DNA of 36,572 nt from Anaerolineae bacterium (GCA_025055255.1 JANWYI010000020.1:21440-58011), one strand, 5' to 3'; positions 15,974-24,708 are shown, numbered from the stretch's first letter. The notes: generated from the sequence alone by a model not told the origin. A program made the numbers and translations.

Positions 15974-16732
15974 TCAGTCTGCAAGCAGAGCGCGCGCTAC
16001 TTGCCGCAACTGTACAGCAATGGCATGGTCAGGGTACTTGGTGACAAAAACGCCTTCACTAGCGAGCGCCATCATCTCATCACTGTGCGGCAACACGGCA
16101 CCGACCTGTGTGGCATAGGTTTGTTCTACCTTGCGCTTAACACTCTCAGCGTTGAAGCTAGTGGGCGTCTTGTTGACCACAAGCATCATGCGCGGCACGT
16201 CCAGTTTGCGCGCCACTTCGACCGTCACGCTAGTGCCTTGAAAATCTTGCTGATCAGGGCGCATGACAATCACCAGAGCATCTGAAATGGCAATCGAAAG
16301 TAGCGTCTCATCGTTTAAGCCGGGATGCGTATCTACCATCAGCACGTCCAGCTGCAGGTCTTCAATCAGACGCTGAAAGCCGTCATTGAGCAAACCGACG
16401 TCGTAGTGTTCGCGCAAAATGCGCGCAATGTCGCTCACTTTGATGCTAGAAGGCACCAAGTAGAGCTTGCCTTGCACTGGCACGCCCAAGTTCGCTGTGA
16501 CGTCGTAAGCCGCCGCTCTGATCTCACAGCGTCCCCACAAGTAGTCGTTCAAAGTGTGCGACATCTGCTCTTCTTCTAACCCAAGCAGCACATGGATGCC
16601 TGGCGACTGAATGTCTGTATCTACCACGCCCACGCGCTTGCCTTCAGCAGCAATCAGTGCAGCGAGGTTCGCTGTTGTGTTAGACTTGCCTGTGCCGCCG
16701 CGAAACGAGTGAATGGAGATAATCTTTGACAT
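15974..16732 (-). CDS. ParA/MinD-like ATPase with variant Walker A (FRGGTGKS)
   Basis: 252-residue deviant-Walker ATPase of the SIMIBI class. The P-loop SFRGGTGKSN (9-18) keeps the phosphate-binding K16, but the signature lysine of KGGVGKT is Arg11. The A' region is VGVVDTDIQSPGIHVLLG, and Walker B with switch II is LDVLMVDTHPGLND. The tail AIAVQLRQVARALL is amphipathic and could touch membrane as in MinD. The ATG at 16732 has GGGAG seven bases upstream. No ParB-like gene or parS site is visible, so chromosome partition is unlikely. It heads a three-gene set with a winged-helix protein and a Clp-N/kinase fusion, behind an extended -10 promoter. A regulatory or positioning switch is inferred. 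Confidence 0.85.
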   Translation of the reverse strand: MSKIISIHSFRGGTGKSNTTANLAALIAAEGKRVGVVDTDIQSPGIHVLLGLEEEQMSHTLNDYLWGRCEIRAAAYDVTANLGVPVQGKLYLVPSSIKVSDIARILREHYDVGLLNDGFQRLIEDLQLDVLMVDTHPGLNDETLLSIAISDALVIVMRPDQQDFQGTSVTVEVARKLDVPRMMLVVNKTPTSFNAESVKRKVEQTYATQVGAVLPHSDEMMALASEGVFVTKYPDHAIAVQLRQVARALLAD

Positions 16733-16794
16733 AATTGCGCTCCCTTTGAAAGCGCGTATTTGATGCTCAAGCTGCATCTCAGTTGCCACGGCTA

Positions 16795-16803
16795 AGTATA
16801 CCA
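16795..16803 (-). promoter_or_regulatory. Extended -10 promoter of the ParA/winged-helix/kinase cassette
   Basis: The minus strand reads TGGTATACT; the transcription start would be near 16788, about 56 bases before the ATG. It lies roughly 90 bp from the divergent liv promoter. Confidence 0.5.
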
Positions 16804-16888
16804 CAGAAGTGCACCATGAACGCGCTCGAAAGGGTGTGCGCTTTTTGCCCTGCCACAAGGCGCTTTTGTGCTGTTTGCCCAAAGGCTT

Positions 16889-16916
16889 TTGACACACTTT
16901 GACACACCAGTATAAT
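16889..16916 (+). promoter_or_regulatory. Near-consensus sigma-70 promoter of the liv operon
   Basis: TTGACA (16889-16894), a 16-bp spacer and TATAAT (16911-16916) match the consensus exactly. The decamer TTTGACACAC is repeated in tandem at 16888-16897 and 16898-16907, so a second TTGACA sits inside the spacer; this may be an operator. It is the strongest promoter in the window. The leader to the ATG is about 90 bases. Confidence 0.75.
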
Positions 16917-17010
16917 TTCTGTTCAGGTAGGCAAGGCTGAGACGAGCAAAAATGACTCAGCCTGCTGCCTGAACTTTGTTTTCACACGAAGCGAAAGAGG
17001 AAAATTTCAC

Positions 17011-18225
17011 ATGAAGACACTCAAGCTGTTCGCTATTTTGGCTATCGTGGCGTTGATCGCCCAAGTCTTCGCAGCGGCGCCCATCAGCGCGCAAGAGAGG
17101 GTCATCAAGATCGCCTCGCAGAGCCCGCTCTCTGGCGGTCAGTCAACGCTTGGCACGGCAATCCGCAACGGCACTGAGCTGGCTATCATCCAGCTGGGCA
17201 AGCAAGTTGAGGAACTCGGCTTCAAGCTGGAGTACGTGCCGTTTGACGATCAGGCGACGCCGGATGTGGGCGTTTCGAATGCGCAGAACATCGTGAACGA
17301 CGCAGCAATTTTGGCAGTGATCGGTCACCTGAACAGTGGCGTGGCGCTGCCGTCCTCAGAAATCTACAACCGCGAAAATCTGGTGATGATCTCGCCTGCT
17401 AATACGAATGTCAACATTACGGATCGCGGCTATCCGACGGTCAACCGTGTCTGCGGTCGTGACGATGCTCAGGGTGCTGCAGGCGCCAAGTTTGCGGTCG
17501 AGGAGCTGAAGATCAAGACGGCGTACGTGCTGCATGACAAGACTGCCTACGGCGAAGGCGTGGCGAATTTCTTTGCGCAGGCGCTTGAGCAGGCAGGTGT
17601 GGAAGTGCTGGGCTTCGAAGGCACAGAGGAGAAGGCAAACTTTGACGCTGTGATCACGCCGATCCTTGCCCAAGAGCCAGACTTGGTCTACTTTGGCGGC
17701 ATTTACAACCAAGCAGCCGTTTTCTTCCGTCAAGCGCGCGAGAAGGGCTTGAAGTCCCAGTTCATGGGTCCAGACGGCATGGACAGCTCTGACTTGGTCA
17801 AGATCGGCGGCGAGGCAGTCGTGGACATGATCTACACCACCACAGCTGGTCCAGCTGCGCTCTATCCTGCTGCTGCGCAGTTCATCGAGGACTACAAGAA
17901 GCAGTTCAACGACGATCCTGAGCCATACGCCGCTGAGGCATACGCCGCCACACAGATCGTCATCAACGCTCTGGTAAAGGCGATCAAGGAGAACAATGGT
18001 CAGATGCCGACGCGCGCTCAGGTGGCGAAAGCAGTCCGTGAGACGCAGGATTTCGAGACCATCATTGGCAAGATCAGCTTTGACGCCAATGGCGACCCGA
18101 AGTTCGCAACTTACTATATCTTGCGCGTCGCCAGCGCTGATCCTGAGAAATGGGGTCAAAATCCGCTGATCGCCAGCATTGAGGCGCCTTCACCGCTCAC
18201 TGCCAAGGAACAGGCAGGCAAGTAA
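17011..18225 (+). CDS. livK: Branched-chain amino acid (or amide) ABC transporter substrate-binding protein
   Basis: Exported receptor of a HAAT-type importer, 404 residues. A signal peptide (MKTLKLFAILAIVALIAQVFAA) ends near residue 27, with no lipobox Cys. The mature domain follows the LivJ/LivK pattern: IKIASQSPLSGGQSTLG, GVSNAQNIVNDAAILAVIGHLNSG, VMISPANTN and KTAYVLHDKTAYGEG, then FMGPDGMDSS. The ligand cannot be fixed from sequence; leucine/isoleucine/valine is usual, but amides and urea are used by relatives. It is the first gene of a five-gene operon, has GAGG before the ATG, and a hairpin follows it. Confidence 0.92.
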   Translation: MKTLKLFAILAIVALIAQVFAAAPISAQERVIKIASQSPLSGGQSTLGTAIRNGTELAIIQLGKQVEELGFKLEYVPFDDQATPDVGVSNAQNIVNDAAILAVIGHLNSGVALPSSEIYNRENLVMISPANTNVNITDRGYPTVNRVCGRDDAQGAAGAKFAVEELKIKTAYVLHDKTAYGEGVANFFAQALEQAGVEVLGFEGTEEKANFDAVITPILAQEPDLVYFGGIYNQAAVFFRQAREKGLKSQFMGPDGMDSSDLVKIGGEAVVDMIYTTTAGPAALYPAAAQFIEDYKKQFNDDPEPYAAEAYAATQIVINALVKAIKENNGQMPTRAQVAKAVRETQDFETIIGKISFDANGDPKFATYYILRVASADPEKWGQNPLIASIEAPSPLTAKEQAGK

Positions 18226-18263
18226 CTGCCGAGTTGCCGCGTCTACCATGAGCGGCTACCAGC

Positions 18264-18288
18264 AAGGGAGGCAATTCGCGCCTCCCTT
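18264..18288 (+). terminator. Attenuating hairpin between livK and livH
   Basis: AAGGGAGGC pairs perfectly with GCCTCCCTT around a 7-base loop, followed by GTTTGC rather than a clean T-run. It ends 35 bp before livH. A partial terminator or 3' stabiliser that leaves livK in excess over the permeases is the likely role. Confidence 0.65.
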
Positions 18289-18323
18289 GTTTGCATCAGA
18301 CAAATTTTTGGAGCACCTCGTAT

Positions 18324-19511
18324 ATGACCGCTATCCTAAGACCAGAAGACATCACTGCAAATAAGTTGATCAGCAGTGCAGCTGAGTGGACACTTCAGTA
18401 CGTCCTTAAGCCGATTGGACAAATTCTTTTGTTTGTGTTCATAGCAGGCGGTAGTATCTCACTATTAGCGCTTGTGGTCGGCTTTGTGCTGCAGACCGAC
18501 TGGCACGGCATAGATATCCTGCGCGTGCCTGCGCGCATTAACTTATTTGAACAAGTCCTGCGCCAGCTGCCGAATATGCTCTTGGACGGCATCACAATTG
18601 GCTTTGTGTACGCCGTGATCGCGCTCGGCTACACCATGGTCTACGGCGTGCTGAAATTCATCAACTTTGCGCACAGCGAAATCTTCATGCTCGGCGCTGT
18701 GGTCGGCTACGAAGTGATGATGCGCCTGAATGAAGCAGAGCTGCTGAGCAGCTTGCCACCTTTGTTAGTCGTTGTGCTGATGATAGTCATGGCAATGGTG
18801 GTCTGTGGTGGCACTGCAGTGATCGTTGAGCGCGTCGCCTATAAGCCGCTGCGCGGCGCGCCGCGCCTTGTGCCGCTGATCTCAGCCATTGGCGTCTCGT
18901 TCTTCCTGACCGACTTTGTGCGTGCTTTCCAAGCGCTCAATCGCAACGTCTTCAACATGCCGTATCTGACTGACCGTGTGCCGTTCTTTAACGAACGGAT
19001 TGTTTTTGCACAAGGCGTCTCAACTACCTACACAACGGTCATCATTATCGTTAGTGCGATCATCATGCTAGTCGGCTTGAATTACTTTGTGAATGCCACA
19101 AAAATCGGCAAAGGCATTCGCGCTGTCTCGCAAGATCAGGCGACTGCCAGCTTGATGGGCATTAACGTCAACCAGATGATCACGATCACGTTTTTGGTCG
19201 GCGGCGCGCTTGGCGGCGCTGCAGGTGTGCTGTTTGGCTTGAAAACGACCAACATCACGCCTTATGTGGGCTTCATTCCGGGCTTGAAGGCGTTCACGGC
19301 TGCTGTGCTAGGCGGTATTGGCAACATCACGGGCGCCATGCTAGGCGGCTTGCTGCTGGGCATGTTGGAGGCATTTTTCTCGGCGCTCTTGCCGTACTTC
19401 CCAGCCTTAGGCTTGGGCTATAGCGATATTTTCGCTTTCGCCGTGCTGATCCTTGTGCTGCTGTTCCGTCCAACTGGTCTGCTCGGCAAGAAAGTGGATG
19501 AGAAGGTCTGA
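18324..19511 (+). CDS. livH: Branched-chain amino acid ABC transporter permease LivH
   Basis: Integral membrane subunit, 395 residues. The family core starts near residue 80 (LLDGITIGFVYAVIALGYTMVYGVLKFINFAHSEIFMLG split across the first two helices). It contains the cytoplasmic GIRAVSQDQATASLMGIN loop that contacts the ATPases, and ends in FRPTGLLG. Usual LivH proteins are about 290-310 residues; here some 80 extra N-terminal residues include an additional membrane helix (ILLFVFIAGGSISLLALVVGF). The ATG at 18324 has GGAG 10 bases upstream, a little far. It is followed 3 bp later by livM. Confidence 0.92.
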   Translation: MTAILRPEDITANKLISSAAEWTLQYVLKPIGQILLFVFIAGGSISLLALVVGFVLQTDWHGIDILRVPARINLFEQVLRQLPNMLLDGITIGFVYAVIALGYTMVYGVLKFINFAHSEIFMLGAVVGYEVMMRLNEAELLSSLPPLLVVVLMIVMAMVVCGGTAVIVERVAYKPLRGAPRLVPLISAIGVSFFLTDFVRAFQALNRNVFNMPYLTDRVPFFNERIVFAQGVSTTYTTVIIIVSAIIMLVGLNYFVNATKIGKGIRAVSQDQATASLMGINVNQMITITFLVGGALGGAAGVLFGLKTTNITPYVGFIPGLKAFTAAVLGGIGNITGAMLGGLLLGMLEAFFSALLPYFPALGLGYSDIFAFAVLILVLLFRPTGLLGKKVDEKV

Positions 19512-19514
19512 GCG

Positions 19515-20984
19515 ATGACAATGCGCGTATTTTCTTCCAAAAATTCGAATCAGTCTGTTCAAATGTCAAGTTGGCGCGATGCGTTGCCAGTCATTTTTGG
19601 AATAGCCTATGTGCTAATAGTCTTTTTGCTGCTGCGCAACCTGAGTCGTGCCGATCTGTGGTTTCCAACTTATTCGTCAATTCTCTTCTCACTGTTTGTC
19701 TTCTCGCCGTTCATCATTTTTGCCCTGAAGATTCCGCTAGAGCTGCGCATCGTGCTGATTGCCATCATCGGCTTAGTGCTGATGCCGATTCTAGGTATGC
19801 AGGACTCGTTCTACCTAGAGCTGATCACACAGATCGCCATTTTCGCAGCTATGGCAATCGGGCTGAACATCGTAGTCGGCTTTGCGGGCTTGCTGAACCT
19901 AGGCTATGTGGCATTCTTTGCAGTCGGCGCGTATTTGTGGGGCATCTTCACTTCGAACGCCAACACGATTGTGCGCGTCACAGGTGCGCAGGCGGCGCCA
20001 GAGCTGTTCTGGCTGTTCATCTTCATCGGCATGATCTTGGCAGCTTTCACGGGCATTTTGCTTGGCTTCCCAGTGCTGCGCCTGCGCGGCGACTACCTCG
20101 CCATTGTCACGCTCGGCTTTGGCGAGATTATCCGCATTCTGGTCAGCAACCTGAGCAACATCTCGTCTAATCGGCGCAATCCGATCAACATCACTAATGG
20201 CGCACAAGGCTTGCCGGGCATTGTCAGTCCGCCGTTGCCTGACTTTGCCTTCCAGCTTGTGGAAAGTCTGACCAATGGCTTGGGCTTGCCTGTTAACAAT
20301 CCACGCGCTTTCACCTATCAGCTGTTTTATTACGGCTTGGTGCTGGTCGTCTGTGCGATTGTGGCGCTGCTGGCGGCACGGCTGGACAACTCGCCAATTG
20401 GACGCGCTTGGACGGCAATCCGTGAGGATGAAGTGGCGGCGCAAGCTATGGGCGTACCAATCGTCAAGATGAAGCTGCTCGCCTTTGCGCTCGGCGCGTC
20501 GTTTGCAGGCGCCATGGGCGTGATTTGGTCGGCGCGCAACACTTTCGTCAGCCCAGAGAGCTTCAGCTTCATTCAGTCCATCTTCATCTTGGCAATCGTG
20601 ATTGTCGGCGGCATGGGCAGCATTCGCGGCGCGATCTTGGGCGCAGCGATTGTGACTTTGCTCAACCTGCTGGTGCTGAAGAATTTCTCACTCCAGATCA
20701 ACGCGCTCAGGAACATTGACTGGGTCGTGCCGATCATTGACTTCCCGATCCGCAATTGGCCTCAGCAGCTTGAGCCAGCGCGCTATGAGCGCTTCGTCTT
20801 CGGTCTGCTGCTGATTCTCATGATGATCTTCCGTCCATCGGGCATTTTGCCTGCCAAGCGCCGTCAAATGGAACTGCAGCGCGAGGAAGAAATTTCTGAG
20901 CAAGAGATTGCAGCGGATGCAGCCACTCTCAAGCCCGAAGACCTGCTCGGCGCACAGCCGCAACAGGCAAAGGAGAAGCCTTAA
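19515..20984 (+). CDS. livM: Branched-chain amino acid ABC transporter permease LivM
   Basis: Second membrane subunit, 489 residues. Several N-terminal helices precede the family core, which includes GLNIVVGFAGLLNLGYVAFFAVGAY and FPVLRLRGDYLAIVTLGFGEIIRI. The coupling loop reads GRAWTAIREDEVAAQAMGV, and the last helices have GGMGSIRGAILGA and FRPSGILP. A charged cytoplasmic tail of about 45 residues (Glu/Gln-rich after AKRRQ) is longer than usual. The ATG lies 3 bp after the livH stop. The transport path is formed together with LivH and powered by LivG and LivF. Confidence 0.92.
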   Translation: MTMRVFSSKNSNQSVQMSSWRDALPVIFGIAYVLIVFLLLRNLSRADLWFPTYSSILFSLFVFSPFIIFALKIPLELRIVLIAIIGLVLMPILGMQDSFYLELITQIAIFAAMAIGLNIVVGFAGLLNLGYVAFFAVGAYLWGIFTSNANTIVRVTGAQAAPELFWLFIFIGMILAAFTGILLGFPVLRLRGDYLAIVTLGFGEIIRILVSNLSNISSNRRNPINITNGAQGLPGIVSPPLPDFAFQLVESLTNGLGLPVNNPRAFTYQLFYYGLVLVVCAIVALLAARLDNSPIGRAWTAIREDEVAAQAMGVPIVKMKLLAFALGASFAGAMGVIWSARNTFVSPESFSFIQSIFILAIVIVGGMGSIRGAILGAAIVTLLNLLVLKNFSLQINALRNIDWVVPIIDFPIRNWPQQLEPARYERFVFGLLLILMMIFRPSGILPAKRRQMELQREEEISEQEIAADAATLKPEDLLGAQPQQAKEKP

Positions 20985-20987
20985 GCT

Positions 20988-21767
20988 ATGCCGCTCTTGG
21001 AAGCACAAGGCGTTTTGAAGCGCTTTGGCGGCTTGATCGCCGTTCACAAAGTAGACTACTACATCGAGCCACACACCATCAATGCCATCATCGGACCAAA
21101 TGGCGCAGGCAAGACTACTTTCTTCAACCTGATGACGGGCATTTACACGCCTGATGAAGGCAGGATCATCTTTGACGGCAAAGATATCACTGGTCTCAAG
21201 CCGAACCAGATCAATCGCGCAGGCATTGCGCGCACTTTCCAGAACATTCGGCTCTTCGGCGCTATGACCGTCATTGAGAACTGCCTCGTCGGCATGCATC
21301 GTCGCTTGCACGTTGACCTTGCCCAGACCATGTTGCGCTTGCCCGCCTTTGGCAGGCAGGAACGCGAGGCGCAGCGCCGCGTTGAAGAGTTGCTGGAATT
21401 CGTCGGCTTGCGCGACAAGGCAAACGAAGTCGCCAAAAATTTGCCCTACGGCGATCAACGGCGTCTTGAAATCGCCCGCGCCTTAGCAAGCGATCCGAAA
21501 CTGCTCCTGCTAGACGAGCCAACAGCGGGTATGAATCCGCAGGAGACCATTGCCGCGATGCAGCTCTTCCGCGCTGTGCGCGACGAATTCGGTATCACTG
21601 TGCTGCTGATCGAGCATGACATGCGCGTGGTCATGGGCATCTCAGAGCGCATCACTGTGCTGGACTACGGGCAGAAGATCGCTGAGGGCACGCCTGATGA
21701 GGTGCGGCGCAATCCGCGCGTGATCGAGGCATATCTAGGGCGCGGCAGCGCAACGAGTCAGAACTGA
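20988..21767 (+). CDS. livG: Branched-chain amino acid ABC transporter ATPase LivG
   Basis: Cytoplasmic ABC ATPase, 259 residues. Walker A is GPNGAGKT (36-43) and Walker B is [13 protein letters not shown]. The H-loop histidine is in LLIEHDM. The ABC signature is degenerate, [15 protein letters not shown], which is normal for LivG. The C-terminus shows the LivG-specific [18 protein letters not shown]. It begins 3 bp after livM and is followed by livF. Confidence 0.95.
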   Translation: MPLLEAQGVLKRFGGLIAVHKVDYYIEPHTINAIIGPNGAGKTTFFNLMTGIYTPDEGRIIFDGKDITGLKPNQINRAGIARTFQNIRLFGAMTVIENCLVGMHRRLHVDLAQTMLRLPAFGRQEREAQRRVEELLEFVGLRDKANEVAKNLPYGDQRRLEIARALASDPKLLLLDEPTAGMNPQETIAAMQLFRAVRDEFGITVLLIEHDMRVVMGISERITVLDYGQKIAEGTPDEVRRNPRVIEAYLGRGSATSQN

Positions 21768-21780
21768 GAGGCGTCACACA

Positions 21781-22491
21781 ATGGCACTGCTAGAGCTAGA
21801 GAACGTTCACACTTACTACGGGCACATCCACGCCTTGAAGGGCATCTCGCTGAAGGTCAACGAAGGCGAGGTGGTGACACTGATCGGCGCTAACGGCGCA
21901 GGCAAAAGCACCACGCTGCGCACCATCAGCGGCTTGGCGCGTCCGCGCATGGGCAAGATTATGCTTGAGGGCGTGCTGCTGAACAACGTGCCGCCGCACA
22001 AGATCACGCGCATGGGCGTCGGTCACGTGCCGGAGGGACGACGCATCTTCCCAGAGCTGACCGTGCGCGAGAACCTTGAGATGGGCGGCTTTTCCGTGCC
22101 GCGCCAGCAGCTGCAAGAGCGCATGGAGTACGTCTTCCAGCTCTTTCCGCGTATCAAAGAACGCCTGAATCAGTTAGGTGGCACACTGAGCGGCGGCGAG
22201 CAACAGATGCTGGCAATGGCGCGCGGTCTGCTGCTCAATCCGCGCATTTTGCTGCTGGATGAGCCTTCAATGGGCTTGGCGCCTGTGCTGGTTGACCAAG
22301 TCTTCGATGTCATCCACCAGTTGCATGCCAAAGGCACGACCATTTTGTTAGTGGAGCAGAACGCGCGCATGGCGTTACAGGTGGCAGATCGCGGCTACAT
22401 CCTGCAGTCAGGGCAGATCGTGATGGCGGATAGCGCCAAAGCGCTGCAGAACAGCGAAGTCGTGCGCAAAGCCTACCTTGGCGAGGAATAG
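21781..22491 (+). CDS. livF: Branched-chain amino acid ABC transporter ATPase LivF
   Basis: Partner ATPase of LivG, 236 residues. Walker A is GANGAGKS (36-43), the signature is LSGGEQQMLAMARGL and Walker B is ILLLDEPSMGLAP. The H-loop position holds a glutamine-containing VEQNARMAL, standard for LivF. It starts 13 bp after livG and ends the operon. The converging murJ gene ends 5 bp away, with no obvious terminator between them. Confidence 0.95.
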   Translation: MALLELENVHTYYGHIHALKGISLKVNEGEVVTLIGANGAGKSTTLRTISGLARPRMGKIMLEGVLLNNVPPHKITRMGVGHVPEGRRIFPELTVRENLEMGGFSVPRQQLQERMEYVFQLFPRIKERLNQLGGTLSGGEQQMLAMARGLLLNPRILLLDEPSMGLAPVLVDQVFDVIHQLHAKGTTILLVEQNARMALQVADRGYILQSGQIVMADSAKALQNSEVVRKAYLGEE

Positions 22492-22496
22492 TCAGC

Positions 22497-24191
22497 TCAG
22501 GTGCGCCGCAGACGGCGCGTCAAGGCGCGCACAAACAGCGTGAACTCGTTCAGCTGCAAGCGCGCCGCTACAAAAAAGTAGAATACAACGCCTGCTGCAC
22601 TTGGCACAAAGACCAGCAGCAGGCGTTCTTGTAGTCCCTGTGGCGGAAACAGCTCAAAAATGGCGCGTGCTGTGACGTAGGCAAGCACACCCATCACAGC
22701 CGCCGCGCCGCTCACTTTTAGCGCTGTGCTGACCAAGCGCTGACTGCCTAAGCCGTTCAGCCGTCGCCGCAGTAACATGAACGAGACGCTCATGTGGATG
22801 AAATGCTTGGCTGAGTCGGCAACCATCAAGCTCAAGAAACCGAGATACGGCAACAAAAGCAGCGTGATAGCGATGTAACAACCTAGACTGAATAGACCAA
22901 CTAACGCCGGAGTGAGCGAGTCGCGCTGCGCATAGAAAGCGTTGATTAGCAGCAGGTCAATGGCAGCAAATGGAATGCCCAGCAAGTACAAGCGCAGCAC
23001 CACAGCCATATTGAAAGTGTCCTGCGCTGTGAACTGACCGTGCTCAAAAAGCAAGCCGATCAGCGGACCTGCTAGCACGAACATGCCGATTGCCGCTGGA
23101 ATGATCAAAGTTAATGCCAATCGAATGCCTTGTCCGAGCGTTTGGCGAAAGGCTGCGCGTTGCCCAAGATCGAGCGCTTGGCGTGCCAAGGTCGGCAAAA
23201 TGGCGATTGAAATTGCCGTGCCGACCAAGCCCATTGGAAATTCGCGCAAGTTTGTCGCCCAGTGCATGTAGGCAATGTTGCCTTCACCTGTCTGCGATGC
23301 AATTGTGTAGCTGAAAGGACGGTTGATCAGCACGTCAATCACCAGTGTGAACAGCACAGGCAGGTACAACACGCCAATGCGCCGCAAGCCGCGATGGCGC
23401 AACATTCGCGGCAGCGACCAGAGCATCAGCCGCAGAGGCACGCCGCGCATTCCCAAAAACTGCAAGCTCATCTGCGCTACCGCACCGAGAATCCAGCCAA
23501 TTGCCACGCCTTGAATGCCAATGCGCGGCGCCAGCGCCAAAGTGCCTAGCACAATCATCAGGTTAAAGAGTGCCGCGCCAAAGGCAGGATAGGTGAAGCG
23601 CCGCAGCGCGTAGAGCATCCCTGCCAACACAGAAAATGCACTCATAAAGAGCAGCGAAGGCGCTGTCAGGCGCAGTAGCTCAGCTGAGAGCGTGAAGGCA
23701 GACATGCTCATGCCGCTATTGCGAAGCAGCGCAGGCTGAAGCACAAACGGCGACTCTAAAAGTGTGAGCGCAGGCGCGCCGCGATAAAAGCTGATGACCT
23801 GTGGCGCAAAAAGAGTCAGACACAGCGCTAGAATGCCGCTGACAAGCAGAACAAGGCTGAGGAGCGCGCTGACCAAGCGCCACAGCTCGCGTTTGTCGTC
23901 CTGTGCGGCATATTCGCTCAGCACAGGCACAATTGCCGAGTTGGTATGTCCAAAGATCGCCAAATCGTAGAGGTCGCGCGGAATGGTGATAGCGATCTGG
24001 AAAGCGTCCACAGCACGGCTGGCGCCGAACAGGTTTGAGAGCAGGATTTCCTTAGCAAAGCCGAGCACACGGCTGGCGACGTTGCCAATGGCGAGGATCG
24101 TCGTAGCGCGTGCCAGTCCAGTGGCGACTGCCTCTGGAGCGTGTTCATCTTCGATTGGCACGGCAGGCGCGGAAGGAATTGGTTCGCTCAT
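22497..24191 (-). CDS. murJ: Lipid II flippase MurJ
   Basis: Polytopic MATE/MOP-superfamily protein that flips lipid II across the inner membrane for cell-wall synthesis, 564 residues and about 14 helices. N-terminal landmarks are LAIGNVASRVLGFAKEILLSNLFGASRAVDAF and PRDLYDLAIFGHTNSAIVPVLSEY, corresponding to the MviN signature region. Later there are GVAIGWILGAVAQM and LREFPMGLVGTAISIAILP, the latter highly typical of MurJ. The charged cytoplasmic start is followed directly by helix 1. It lies 16 bp after the heptose adenylyltransferase gene, with only a weak ribosome site, so the two are probably co-transcribed. Confidence 0.93.
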   Translation of the reverse strand: MSEPIPSAPAVPIEDEHAPEAVATGLARATTILAIGNVASRVLGFAKEILLSNLFGASRAVDAFQIAITIPRDLYDLAIFGHTNSAIVPVLSEYAAQDDKRELWRLVSALLSLVLLVSGILALCLTLFAPQVISFYRGAPALTLLESPFVLQPALLRNSGMSMSAFTLSAELLRLTAPSLLFMSAFSVLAGMLYALRRFTYPAFGAALFNLMIVLGTLALAPRIGIQGVAIGWILGAVAQMSLQFLGMRGVPLRLMLWSLPRMLRHRGLRRIGVLYLPVLFTLVIDVLINRPFSYTIASQTGEGNIAYMHWATNLREFPMGLVGTAISIAILPTLARQALDLGQRAAFRQTLGQGIRLALTLIIPAAIGMFVLAGPLIGLLFEHGQFTAQDTFNMAVVLRLYLLGIPFAAIDLLLINAFYAQRDSLTPALVGLFSLGCYIAITLLLLPYLGFLSLMVADSAKHFIHMSVSFMLLRRRLNGLGSQRLVSTALKVSGAAAVMGVLAYVTARAIFELFPPQGLQERLLLVFVPSAAGVVFYFFVAARLQLNEFTLFVRALTRRLRRT

Positions 24192-24207
24192 TCAGAGAGT
24201 CGCCCAG

Positions 24208-24708
24208 CTAAGAGTCGGTAGGGAGCGCACGAATGCGCGCGATCAGCGCTGATGTGCTGTGATCGGGCAAGAGATCGATCAAGACGACTTTTCCGCCATA
24301 AGCGGCGACTGCGTCACGCTCTGGCAACGGCTTATGCCGATAGTCACTGCCTTTAACATAAATCTCAGGCTGCAGCACGCTGATCAGCGCGTTCGCCGTC
24401 TCGCCTTGAAAGACCAAAGCGGCTGTCACGCAATGCAGCGCAGCGACCAGTCGCGCGCGCTCAGCCGCAGGCACGATTGGTCGCCCGCGTCCTTTGAGCG
24501 CGCGCGTGCTTGCATCATCGTTCACAGCGACCAGCAGTGCGCCGCCAAGCGCGCGCGCTTTCTCAAGATAGTCCAAGTGACCGACGTGCAACAGGTCAAA
24601 ATGACCATTGGTGAAGACCAAAGGGATGTTCTCCGTGCGCAGCTGAGCGCGCAAGGCAAGTGCCTCAGGCAAACTAAGGACGCAATGGTGCGGAAAAGTG
24701 TGTACCAT
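24208..24708 (-). CDS. rfaE2: D-glycero-beta-D-manno-heptose 1-phosphate adenylyltransferase (RfaE/HldE C-terminal domain type)
   Basis: Nucleotidyltransferase of the cytidylyltransferase-like fold, 166 residues, making ADP-heptose or a related nucleotide sugar. The ATP site is TNGHFDLLHVGHLDYL, with the HxGH motif. Later motifs are VAVNDDASTRALKGRGRP (the usual NSD with ND here), ERARLVAAL, and PEIYVKGSDYRHKPLPE, all typical of RfaE2. It is a stand-alone domain without the sugar kinase. The ATG at 24708 is chosen: a -10-like TACAAT ends 7 bases upstream, suggesting a leaderless mRNA; a GTG at 24732 is the alternative. A GT9 glycosyltransferase in the window fits use of ADP-heptose. murJ follows 16 bp later. 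Confidence 0.87.
   Translation of the reverse strand: MVHTFPHHCVLSLPEALALRAQLRTENIPLVFTNGHFDLLHVGHLDYLEKARALGGALLVAVNDDASTRALKGRGRPIVPAAERARLVAALHCVTAALVFQGETANALISVLQPEIYVKGSDYRHKPLPERDAVAAYGGKVVLIDLLPDHSTSALIARIRALPTDS

Noticed and set aside
15974-16732. Chromosome-partition ParA with a nearby parS site
   Set aside because: No ParB-like gene and no parS-like 16-mer palindrome were seen; the neighbours are a winged-helix protein and a kinase fusion.
17356-18159. A 267-codon open frame antisense to livK
   Set aside because: A shadow of the conserved livK frame, with no domain, start site or ribosome site.
20688-21458. A 256-codon open frame antisense to livM/livG
   Set aside because: It spans the junction of two certain operon genes and shows no protein features.
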